DNA of 64,000 nucleotides from FEN-1297 sp963834015 (lineage in GTDB: Bacteria > Bacteroidota > Ignavibacteria > Ignavibacteriales > Ignavibacteriaceae), in contig CAWIAG010000004.1 in assembly GCA_963834015.1 (NCBI GenBank), positions 1,178,001-1,242,000 of the forward strand, written 5' to 3'. A model generated the notes under the pieces. That model ran no database searches, had not been told where the DNA came from, and was given only the letters and a program-made list of their open reading frames with translations. The translations under genes and the position numbers were made by a program. Of the stretch, positions 53,986 to 63,143 are shown in pieces (position 1 is the stretch's first letter; every line of letters begins with the position of its first letter).

Positions 53986-55296
53986 TCAGAAAGTATAAGC
54001 ACTTTCACCATGCTGGCTTAAATCAAGTCCTTCAAGTTCATCTTCTTCTTTTAATCTAAGGCCTAATGTCTTATCCAATATTTTAAAAATAATCCATGAA
54101 GCTATAAAAGAATATGACATCGTTGCTAAAATACTTATTGCTTCAACGCCGAGTAAATTCAGATTACCATAAACCAAACCGTCGCTGCCTGCAGGATTAA
54201 TGGCTTTAGATGCAAAAAATCCCACCATTAATAGGCCGAATGTACTGCCCACACCGTGAACTCCGACAGCATCAAGAGAGTCATCATATCCAAGTTTATC
54301 CTTCATTCCTACAGCATAGTAGCATATAATTCCGGAAGCTAATCCAATTAAAATAGCAACCATATTATTAACGTATCCTGCAGCAGGGGTAATGGCAACT
54401 AACCCGGCAATTGCACCGGAAGCAGCGCCTAGTGCAGTAGGCCGTCCGCGCTCACTCCATTCTATAAATATCCAGGACATTACGGCAGCGGCTGAAGCTA
54501 AGTGTGTCGCTACAAATGCAGAAGTAGCAAGCGAGCCGGAAGTTAATGCGCTTCCTGCATTAAATCCAAACCATCCGAACCATAAAAGCCCTGCACCGAT
54601 TAAAGTCATAGCTAAGTTATTCGGTTTTGTAATTTCATCCAGATGTACTCTTCGTTTACCAACCATTATCGAAGCTACAAGAGCGGCGGTACCTGCGCTG
54701 ATATGCACTACAAGCCCGCCCGCAAAATCCAAAGTACCCATGTTTCTTAACCATCCGCCGGTTCCCCAAACCCAGTGAGCTATCGGGCAATAAACAAATG
54801 TTGACCATAGTAATAAAAATAACAGGTAAGTTTTAAACTTAAATCTTTCGGCAAAAGCACCGGTAATTAGAGCGGGAGTAATTACAGCAAACATCATTTG
54901 AAAAATCATGAAAGCCTGATGAGGTACTGTTGCAGCATAATCGGGGTTTGGAGTCATACCGACACCTTTTAATCCGGCCCAGCTAAGATCCCCGATAAAA
55001 TGCCATTTATCCGGTCCGAAAGCCAGGGTGTATCCAACTAATGCCCACTGAAGGGAAACAACTCCAAGCGCAATAAAACTTTGCATAATTGTACCCAGGA
55101 CATTTTTTCTTCTTACCATTCCTCCATAAAAAAGAGCAAGGCCCGGGGTCATTAACATAACCAGCGCCGTCGATATCAACAGCCAGGCAGTATCGCCTTT
55201 ATCCACAGTAAAAACTGTTACGGTATCCTTTGCATAAACAGAAGTAACTCCTGAAACAAATAAAAATAATAATAAACTTGACCTGAATATTTTCAT
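53986..55296 (-). CDS. amtB: Ammonium transporter
   Basis: 436 residues with a signal peptide (1-22) and eleven predicted membrane helices. It conducts ammonia across the inner membrane. Family marks: MTPGLALFYGGMVRRKNVLG, WVWGTGGWLRNMGTLDFAGG, VVHISAGTAALVASIMVGKR and GAVGVHGVGSTFGLLMVGFF-type sequence (here DAVGVHGVGSTFG). The twin pore histidines lie in VVHIS and GVHGV. The C-terminal tail GLRLKEEDELEGLDLSQHGE is the contact for PII. It lies downstream of glnK, 42 bases apart on the same strand. Confidence 0.95.
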   Translation of the reverse strand: MKIFRSSLLLFLFVSGVTSVYAKDTVTVFTVDKGDTAWLLISTALVMLMTPGLALFYGGMVRRKNVLGTIMQSFIALGVVSLQWALVGYTLAFGPDKWHFIGDLSWAGLKGVGMTPNPDYAATVPHQAFMIFQMMFAVITPALITGAFAERFKFKTYLLFLLLWSTFVYCPIAHWVWGTGGWLRNMGTLDFAGGLVVHISAGTAALVASIMVGKRRVHLDEITKPNNLAMTLIGAGLLWFGWFGFNAGSALTSGSLATSAFVATHLASAAAVMSWIFIEWSERGRPTALGAASGAIAGLVAITPAAGYVNNMVAILIGLASGIICYYAVGMKDKLGYDDSLDAVGVHGVGSTFGLLMVGFFASKAINPAGSDGLVYGNLNLLGVEAISILATMSYSFIASWIIFKILDKTLGLRLKEEDELEGLDLSQHGESAYTF

Positions 55297-55338
55297 TATA
55301 ATTTTCTCCTTTTAATTCCGGAATTTTAAATTTAATGG

Positions 55339-55677
55339 TTAAAGTGCACCTTCGCCTGTTTCTTCCGTCCTTACTCTTATCACGTCTTCAACAGTGCTGA
55401 TAAATATTTTCCCGTCGCCTACTTCACCGGTTTTAGCTGTATTAATTATTATTGAAATTGCTTTTTCAACAGAATCATCAGGGCAGACGAGTTCAACTTT
55501 AATTTTAGGAACGAATTCAATTTGATATTCGGCGCCACGGTAAATTTCCCTGTGCCCCTTCTGCCTGCCGTAGCCCTTTACTTCAGTTATTGTGATGCCC
55601 CTGAACCCGGCATCCTGAAGATTATGGTGAACTTCGTCAAGTTTGTGGGGACGTATTATGGCGATTATCATTTTCAT
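55339..55677 (-). CDS. glnK: Nitrogen regulatory protein PII (GlnK type)
   Basis: 112 residues. It binds ATP, ADP and 2-oxoglutarate, and blocks AmtB when nitrogen is plentiful. Y51 in the T-loop (YRGAEYQIEF) is the usual uridylylation site, and TGEVGDGKIFI and KGYGRQKGH form the nucleotide site. Pairing with amtB defines the GlnK subgroup. It is first in the two-gene operon; I could not find a convincing sigma-54 site upstream. Confidence 0.95.
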   Translation of the reverse strand: MKMIIAIIRPHKLDEVHHNLQDAGFRGITITEVKGYGRQKGHREIYRGAEYQIEFVPKIKVELVCPDDSVEKAISIIINTAKTGEVGDGKIFISTVEDVIRVRTEETGEGAL

Positions 55678-56439
55678 ATTATACCTCTCGATTAAGTGAA
55701 ATTAAGTACCCGTTAATTAAATTTATTAACTCTGATGTGAATTATGTTTTACTAATTTATTTTTAAAGTTAAAAATCCGCATTATTAGGACGTGGATTTG
55801 ATTTATCCCCGGTTGTAAAAATCCAATTCTTGTTGTTCCTCCTTTTTCGCACGATCTTTTTGAAATTTTACACAACTAAATTTTCCTAATACACTCTCTT
55901 TTAAAATTAGTAATTTTCAGTTATAGCTGAAAGAACATCAGTACCCTCAAGGCACTTCATCTCCGGTTTACAAATAATACGGGTTAATAAAAGCTGACCG
56001 GAACCAGGTTTTCCCTGAATAATTTAAAATATTGCAATGTATTGTAAACTTTATTAGGTATTTATAATGTTTTTCCGAATAAAATAAATTTTACGCTTTA
56101 CAGCGCCGGCGCTTTCCTACAGCAGATCATAAACCTGGACGCTCAAAGTGTAAAATAGAGAAGCTTATCCGTATGGATAAATAAAATTTCAATCTGTAAA
56201 AGAATTGGAATTAAAAAAGGACTGAGCTTGATTCCTGTCAGTGAATTAATAAAATTTAATTAAATCATGAAAATCAGTGGCACGGGCATTAAAATGTGAC
56301 TTGCCTGTTTATGCCGTATGAAACGAATGCAAAACACATTTATTTCAATGTATATTATTTATTATTTACACATACTTTGATAAAAATACAGCCGTTATTT
56401 TTGTCTTTTAATTATAACCTCAAACAATTGAGAGTACAT
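55678..56439. other. Divergent intergenic region
   Basis: About 760 bp between glnK (leftward) and the anti-sigma kinase gene (rightward). It must contain both promoters. I see no hairpin with a T run, no repeat family member and no credible gene; an in-frame extension of the rightward gene to 56296 is low-complexity and unlikely to be translated. Confidence 0.5.
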
Positions 56440-56856
56440 ATGAATGAGAATCTTAAGCTTGAGTTAAAAATCCCCAAAGTGCCGGATATTGAATTGGTAG
56501 CGCTGGAAGGATTACAACTAATGGGAGGTTATTTAGGAATTTCAAATGACAAAATAGGGGAAGCAAAGATAATCGTTACTGAAGCAATTATTAATGGGCT
56601 CGAATATGCCGGCGACGAAAATCCTTATGTAAATGTTGAATTCACAATGACAAAAGAAAAGTTAATTATTTTGGTTAATGATTTTGGCCATGGCTTTGAA
56701 CCGGAGAAAGTTGAAGAACCGAACATTCGTGAAAAATTAACAAGTAAAAATAAAAGAGGCTGGGGGCTAAAGCTTATGAAATCCATGTCGGATGATTTTA
56801 TAATTGAATCCGGCGCAACCGGCACAAAAATTACGATAATTAAAAAATTAGTGTAG
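56440..56856 (+). CDS. Anti-sigma factor serine kinase (RsbW-like)
   Basis: 138 residues from ATG 56440. It is a GHKL-fold ATPase of the HATPase_c_2 type. N-box residues lie in VTEAIINGLEYAG, the G1 box in VNDFGHGFEP and the G2 box in KRGWGLKLMKSMSDD. In partner switching such a kinase phosphorylates the STAS antagonist and otherwise holds a sigma factor or other target. The STAS gene follows by 11 bases, then a phosphatase, giving a complete cycle. No sigma factor gene is in the window, so the output target is unknown. Confidence 0.88.
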   Translation: MNENLKLELKIPKVPDIELVALEGLQLMGGYLGISNDKIGEAKIIVTEAIINGLEYAGDENPYVNVEFTMTKEKLIILVNDFGHGFEPEKVEEPNIREKLTSKNKRGWGLKLMKSMSDDFIIESGATGTKITIIKKLV

Positions 56857-56867
56857 GAGTTTTTATA

Positions 56868-57230
56868 ATGAAATCTGAATTTAATTTAGTAACTGAAACG
56901 AAAGATAATTGTATTGTTATAAATACTACCGGGTATATAAACAATATCGGCGGGCAAAAAATCGTAGATGAATTTTATAAGCACAATGGAAACGGCATTA
57001 ATAATGTGATTTTAAATTTAGCTAAGTCGAATGTTGTTAACTCTATCGGCATATCATTTTTAATTGAGATCATTGAGAAACTAAACCAGACCAACGGTAA
57101 GTTGATATTCTCTAATCTGGATCCATCCATTGAAAAAACCTTAACAATTATGGGCCTGTTTCAATTTGCTAAAAAAGCCGAAAATTTGGAGGAAGCATTA
57201 AAGCTTCTCTCATATAAACCTTATCAATAA
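56868..57230 (+). CDS. STAS-domain anti-sigma factor antagonist (RsbV-like)
   Basis: 120 residues from ATG at 56868. The STAS fold spans the whole protein; the phosphorylatable serine is S59 in NVVNSIGISFLIEI. The unphosphorylated form binds the anti-sigma kinase and frees its target. The preceding kinase gene and following SpoIIE phosphatase gene form the same module. The ribosome site AGGAGTTTTTAT precedes the ATG. Confidence 0.9.
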   Translation: MKSEFNLVTETKDNCIVINTTGYINNIGGQKIVDEFYKHNGNGINNVILNLAKSNVVNSIGISFLIEIIEKLNQTNGKLIFSNLDPSIEKTLTIMGLFQFAKKAENLEEALKLLSYKPYQ

Positions 57231-57264
57231 ACATTTTTAAAACAAAAAAACGAATTACCGCTGT

Positions 57265-58944
57265 ATGGATATAGTTGAGTATAATATTATTATAGATATA
57301 CTCTCCGTTCAGGTCAGATCCCTTCAGGAGGGCTTCGGCATACTTTCCCAGTCGAATTCCCTGAAAGAATTTGCCTCGAATTATAGCCGCATATTGCGTG
57401 GGAGTTTTTTTATTAATGATGTAAATATTTTTTTTAAGGAGAAAACTTCCGAACAATGGGAAAGCATTATAGTAAATAATAACAAGCTCCTTGAATACCT
57501 TCCGAATTTAAATACTGAAGAAAATCTAAAAATAGAATATCCCGCTGATAAAGGATTTGGCATTATTGCAACACTGCCTTTAACCGACGGATCAATTTGG
57601 GGGCTTATTATCGGGAACAAACTCGATGGGGCCGGGATTTCGGAACTTGATAAAATTACATTCCAAATGTTCCTTCAATTACTTGATAATGCTTACCAAT
57701 CTTTTATCAGCCAAAAAAAAGAGAAGCAATTAATTTTTTCATTAAACCACAAAGTAGCCCAGCTTAACAGCCTGGTAGATACAGGGATTGAAATTTCAAA
57801 ACTTCACAACACATCTTCATTGCTTGAGCTTTCATTGGAAAGATCGGTATCATTAACTAATGCTTCCTGTGGTGTTCTTCAAATTATTACAGGAGATAAA
57901 ATCACTTCAGCAATCGGGTTCCCGGAAGATTCCGACATAAAGAAAGTATTCGATTCAACAAAAAGGATAGATACATTTATTGAGTTCAAAGGCGTAAAAT
58001 ATTTATTTACACTTTCCGGGAAAGAGAGCAGGCAGGGAATAGTAGATTTTGATCAAACTGATGAAATTTTACTTTCGGCAATTGCGAGACAAGTTTTAGC
58101 CGCAATGGAAAATGATCATTTACTCAAAGAAGCCATTGAAAAAGAACGCATGCATCAGGAAATTGAAATGGCTGCAATCATTCAAAGAAGAATTATTCCT
58201 CAGAAGCTTCCGGAAATTGATGATTTTGAGCTTGCCGGAATTAATATACCCTCCCTGGAGATAAGCGGAGATTATTATGATGTCATAAAATTAATAGACG
58301 GAAGATATCTTATAATTATTGCCGACGTCGCCGGGAAGGGAGTTGCCTCAGGGTTGTTGGTTAATACTTTAAATGCGTCTCTTAATGCATATATTGAAAA
58401 CGATTTCAAATTAACAGATGTTGCCTCCCGGTTGAATAAACTTATATATAAAGCTGCCACACCGGAAAAATACATTACTGGGTTTATCGCAATTCTGGAT
58501 CCATCAACGGGTTCTATTGAATATTTAAACGCTGGCCACAATCGTATCTTTTACTCATGCAAAGGCAAATTAACTAAACTTGATAAAGGCGGTTTTGCAT
58601 TCGGAATGTTTGATATTACGGATAAATCATTGAAGATTGATGAATATATATCGAAACATTCCACTTCGACTAATAAGCTTGATTTCGGATCGCAGTATGA
58701 AAGCGGCTTTATAAAATTAGAGCCGGGTGAAAAAATTCTCTTTTACACTGATGGAATTACGGAAGCTATGAATGGAAAAGGAGAAGTCTATTCCGACAAA
58801 AAACTTGAACTATTTTTTTTAAATGATCATTCTGAAGATGCGGATACTTTTATTGACAAATTAATTTCCGATGTAAAAAGACATACTGCCGGAACCGGGC
58901 AGAGTGATGATATAACCGCTCTCTATTTAGCAAGAAATAAATAA
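57265..58944 (+). CDS. SpoIIE/RsbU-type protein phosphatase with GAF-like sensor
   Basis: 559 residues from ATG at 57265. Two sensor-like regions (about 1-150, and a GAF-like fold at about 170-295) lead through a linker helix (IEKERMHQEIEMAAIIQRRI) to a PP2C-type SpoIIE domain (about 315-559). Metal-binding motifs are SGDYYDV, IADVAGKGVASGL, LNAGHNR, FYTDGITEAMN and GQSDDITALYL. It should dephosphorylate the STAS antagonist next door. No membrane segment, so the signal is cytoplasmic. Confidence 0.9.
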   Translation: MDIVEYNIIIDILSVQVRSLQEGFGILSQSNSLKEFASNYSRILRGSFFINDVNIFFKEKTSEQWESIIVNNNKLLEYLPNLNTEENLKIEYPADKGFGIIATLPLTDGSIWGLIIGNKLDGAGISELDKITFQMFLQLLDNAYQSFISQKKEKQLIFSLNHKVAQLNSLVDTGIEISKLHNTSSLLELSLERSVSLTNASCGVLQIITGDKITSAIGFPEDSDIKKVFDSTKRIDTFIEFKGVKYLFTLSGKESRQGIVDFDQTDEILLSAIARQVLAAMENDHLLKEAIEKERMHQEIEMAAIIQRRIIPQKLPEIDDFELAGINIPSLEISGDYYDVIKLIDGRYLIIIADVAGKGVASGLLVNTLNASLNAYIENDFKLTDVASRLNKLIYKAATPEKYITGFIAILDPSTGSIEYLNAGHNRIFYSCKGKLTKLDKGGFAFGMFDITDKSLKIDEYISKHSTSTNKLDFGSQYESGFIKLEPGEKILFYTDGITEAMNGKGEVYSDKKLELFFLNDHSEDADTFIDKLISDVKRHTAGTGQSDDITALYLARNK

Positions 58945-58997
58945 AATAGCTTTTAAAATAACCAGGTTTTCCTTATCAAAAAAATTTTTGAGGCAGC

Positions 58998-61900
58998 ATG
59001 TTCATTTATACGATGAAAAATAATTATTTTAAAACACTTTTGTTTCTCTTTTTTGTTACCCACATTATTGCACAGCAAAAGTATAACATAGAACAAATTT
59101 CCATTCCCGACGGGTTATCAAACAGTTCGGTATCAGACATTTTGCAGGATCAATACGGGTTCCTGTGGATTGCAACACAGGACGGATTGAACCGGTTCGA
59201 CGGATATAATTTTAAAATCTATAAACACGAACCGGGTGATAAAAAATCATTAGCAAGTAATGATGTACTCTCGCTAATGATTGATAATGAAGGGATTTTA
59301 TGGGCGGGCACTAACGCAGGTTTATGTAAATATAACCTGGAAAACGAGACTTTCACAACTGTTCTTCCTGATTCGTCATGGCGAAATTTGCAGCAGAACA
59401 GAATCTGTATACTGCTTCACGACAATAGAAACAGGATATGGCTTTCAACGTTTGATGGAATATTCATGTTTGACAAAATCACCGGAAAAATTACAAGGAC
59501 CTTTATTAAAGATGGGATCGGTAAAATTCCTTCTTCAGGCTTGTCGGGGAAAATAATAGAAACTTCAACAGGAGAAATATATTCAGTTTATAATTTAGAG
59601 GGGCTAATCAAATATAATGAGTCAACCGGGTTATTTGAGTTTGTAAATGTAAAACCTTCCGATCCCGAAATATTTAAAAACGTTGATGTAGTTAATTTAT
59701 ATGAGGATAAAACAGGGAGAATATGGATAAGCACAATCGATGGGTTGTATAATTATGATCCGCATAGCGGAGATTTTAATGAAATAAAATTATTTAAAAA
59801 AGTAAGTTCACCAACAGTTAATCTAAATAATATCTGGGTAAACTCCGTATTCGGAATGATCCAGGATAATAAAGGATTCCTGTGGATAGGAACAGGCGGG
59901 AATGGAATTTTCCTTTATAATTTTAAGACCGGGGGCGTGAGTCAATTGGATCAATCCGAATTTCCAAATTCAGTTCAGGCATCGGACGGATTCTGGAAAT
60001 TTTACATAGATGAATTCGGGATTTTATGGATAGGCACCCATAAAAGCGGATTATTAAAATTAGATTTTCATAAAGAACCTTTCAGGCTTTTTCCGAACCC
60101 AACCGATAAAATAACTGCAAATAGCAATATGTTTATCACATCAATTTACCAGGATCCTTCGGACAATAATTTTATCTGGCTCGGTTCCGTTCAGGGGCTG
60201 CTGTATTATAATTTAAAAGATAAAACTTTTAAATCTTACAAACACCAGGCGGGGAAGTCGAAAGTAATTCAGGATAATCGAATCCAAAGTATCCGGCCCG
60301 GTTCAAAGCAGGAGTTGTGGCTTGGCACCACTGACGGCCTAAGTAAGATGAATCTTTCTAACAAATCATTCACTGATTATGATTTAAGTGAAACGACTAA
60401 GCATTATTCAATTGGTTATAATACTATATCGGATCTTTCGATGGATGATAAAGGCAATCTTTGGATCGCCTCAGGTTTAAGCGGTGTAGTAAAGTTCGAA
60501 CCGGAAAATAAAGTAAAATTAATTATTCCCACACTTGATGTACGAACTTATGATTTGAAATTACTCGGATTTATTGATTCACTTAATGAAACTAATAATG
60601 CCCTTGCAAAATTAACCAAGGTCGGTAACGATCAGGATCTAAAAAAAGAATTTAAACTGGAAAAACAAACCAATGTTATGATTGTTGCTGTGGGAGAAGG
60701 GGCACGTGTGGAAGGAATGGCTGATTATGGATGGCTGCAGGATTCAAAACGGGACACCGCGTGGAGTTAAACCAATTATTACAATTCATTTTATTGCGGG
60801 GGGGCATTAAAGAACCGAATCAGCATTGGGATAATAACTTTAAATAAGGGTAATTACACTTTAAGATTTAAATCCGATGACAGCCATTCATATGGTAATT
60901 GGAACGAGCCGCCGCCGTTTGATTCTGCATTATGGGGAATCCAGGTATTTGATTTATCCGGCTCGGATATAAATAATTATAAAAGCCTGTTGGCGGATAG
61001 CCGGAATAAACCTTTTATTAATGCATTAAAAGTAACAAAAGTTAAATATCAAAAAGATGGAACTGTACAAATCGGCACTTCTTCCGGTTTAAATAAATAT
61101 GATATAAATAGCAATTCAATTGAAAATTTGCAGATCAATTACAGCCCTGTTTTTGCTCCAAATTTAAAGCAAATCAATGACCTGTTAGTTGATAAAAACA
61201 ATGTAATCTGGTTAGCAACGAACGGCGGACTCATTAAGTACGATCAAAATATAAAAAAATTTACTGTACTGAATGATAAAGACGGGCTGCCGTCTGATTA
61301 CATGATGGCAATGGAAGAAGATACATATGGAAATTTATGGCTGAGCACTCTCAACGGAATATCCAAATTCAATAAAGACGTAAACAGTCCCATCTTTATT
61401 AATTATAATGTTAAGGATGGATTGCAGGGGTATAAATTTACCGAACGCGCTTCATTTGAAAGTAAATCAGGAGATATATTCTTTGCAGGACAAAACGGAT
61501 TTAATGCATTCCGTGCGGGTAATATTAACCTGCAGGTACCTAAAATAAATATCACGCAATTTAAAATTTCCAATGAATTAGTTTTACCTTCTTCTGCAAA
61601 TTCTCCTTTAACTAAAAGTATACTGGATACTAAACAAATAGAACTTGCATATAACCAAAACAGTATCTCGTTCGAATTCACAGCAATTCAATTTTCCAGG
61701 CCGGAAAAAAATTTGTATGCATACCGGCTGGATGGATTTGATAAAAACGGATGGATATATGATAACAGAAGATTGGCAACTTACACGAATCTTGCCCCCG
61801 GTGATTATGTGTTCAGAGTAAAAGCTTCAAACGGCGACGGTGTTTGGAATGAAGCAGGAACTTCAATTAATATAAAAGTTTTTCCACCCTTGTGGCGGAC

Positions 61901-62774
61901 TTTCTGGGCTTACATCGGGTATGTTTTTATTTTTGGCGGATTAATATTTGGAATTGACAGGAGGCAAAGACGCAGATTATTATTAAAGGAAAGACAAAGG
62001 CAGAGACTTGAAAATTCCGAGTTACGCGCACAAATAGCAGAGGCAGAAAGTGCCAGGAAGACAAACGAATTGAATGAAGCAAGGGAGCTTCAACTTTCAA
62101 TGCTTCCGAAAGAACTGCCGCAATTACCACATCTTGATATTGCTGTTTACATGAAAACAGCTACTGAGGTAGGCGGGGATTATTATGATTTTAATGTAGC
62201 TCTCGACGGAACTTTAACAGTAGTACTTGGTGATGCAACGGGGCATGGTATGATGTCCGGTATGATGGTATCTATTATGAAATCTCTTTTTATGTCGGAT
62301 AGAAATAACATGGAATTAAAACCATTCTTTGATAATGCGAGCAAGACATTAAAAGATATGCAGCTCGGCAGATTAATGATGGCCCTAACATGCGTGCAAA
62401 TTAAAACGAATAAAATTATTACTACTAATGCCGGAATGCCTCCGCTTTTTATATACAGGGCAGGTTCTCAAACCGTTGAGGAAATTGTTATAAACAATAT
62501 GCCTTTAGGCGCTATGAAAGGAATTGTGTACAATATAAAGGAATTACCGATTGAACGCGGCGACACGTTACTGTTAATGAGCGATGGATTTGCCGAATTG
62601 AAAAATGAAAACTCGGAAATATATGGTTACTCAAGAGCGAAAAACAGTTTTGAAAAAGTTGGGGGAAAGGATCCCGAACAGATTATAACATATTTAAGAC
62701 AGGAAGGCGAAATATGGACCAACCACCAAGAGCCCGAAGACGATGTTACATTTGTGGTTATTAAAATTATCTGA
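58998..62774 (+). pseudogene. Propeller-sensor SpoIIE phosphatase with an internal TAA
   Basis: One frame runs from 58998 to 62774 (1258 codons) with a single TAA at 60768-60770. Order: signal/anchor helix; many two-component-propeller blades (FLWIATQDGLNRFDG, ILWAGTNAGLCKY, GRIWISTIDGLYNYD); an inserted domain (VAVGEGARVEGMADYGWLQD, stop, TNYYNSFYCGGALKNRIS, DSHSYGNW); more blades; a Y_Y_Y domain (FEFTAIQFSRPEKNLYAYRL); one membrane helix (FWAYIGYVFIFGGLIFGID); a coiled coil; and a SpoIIE domain (VGGDYYDF, GDATGHGMMSGMM, LLMSDGFAE). The conserved inserted domain continues straight across the stop. Alone, the first half lacks output and the second, restarting near 60990, lacks an export signal. 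Confidence 0.85.
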
Positions 62775-63143
62775 ACCGCTGATTAACCTGATTTAATTGA
62801 TTAGCTGATAATTTATCTGAACCGCTGATTAACCTGATTCAAATGATTACGCTGTTTATTTTTAGATTTTCTTTTGAATATTTTGTTATGTGTAAAGAAT
62901 TAATTGTCTATCATTTTAATTACCTGAATCTCTAAAGGAACAAGCGTTGATTTTCTCATAATTATAATGATTCCGCTGATCATTTAATAATATCTTTCGG
63001 TTAATCTATATGCTTTAAACTTAATCATTGGGTATTATCTCTTTAATTAAAATCATACTAATCATAAGAATCAGATGAATCAGTGGCTCAGACAATTTTA
63101 ATCAGTGTAATCATAAGAATCAGATGAATCAATGGTTCAGATA
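62775..63143. repeat. CTGAACC-family repeats between convergent genes
   Basis: Two direct copies of ATCTGAACCGCTGATTAACC lie at about 62771-62790 and 62815-62834. Two inverted relatives (AATCAGATGAATCAGTGGCT and AATCAGATGAATCAATGGTT) lie at about 63070 and 63119. Left and right copies could pair into a long stem. The cluster separates the phosphatase gene from the leftward GH5 gene and may end both transcripts. Confidence 0.7.

Noticed and set aside
56278..56300. Possible sigma-54 promoter (TGGCACGGGCATTAAA)
   Set aside because: The -24 half fits, but the -12 element lacks the essential GC, so it is probably chance.
60768..60770. Recoding of TAA as a sense codon
   Set aside because: TAA is the normal terminator of most genes in the window, and no recoding system for TAA is known in this group; isolated mutation or assembly heterogeneity is simpler.
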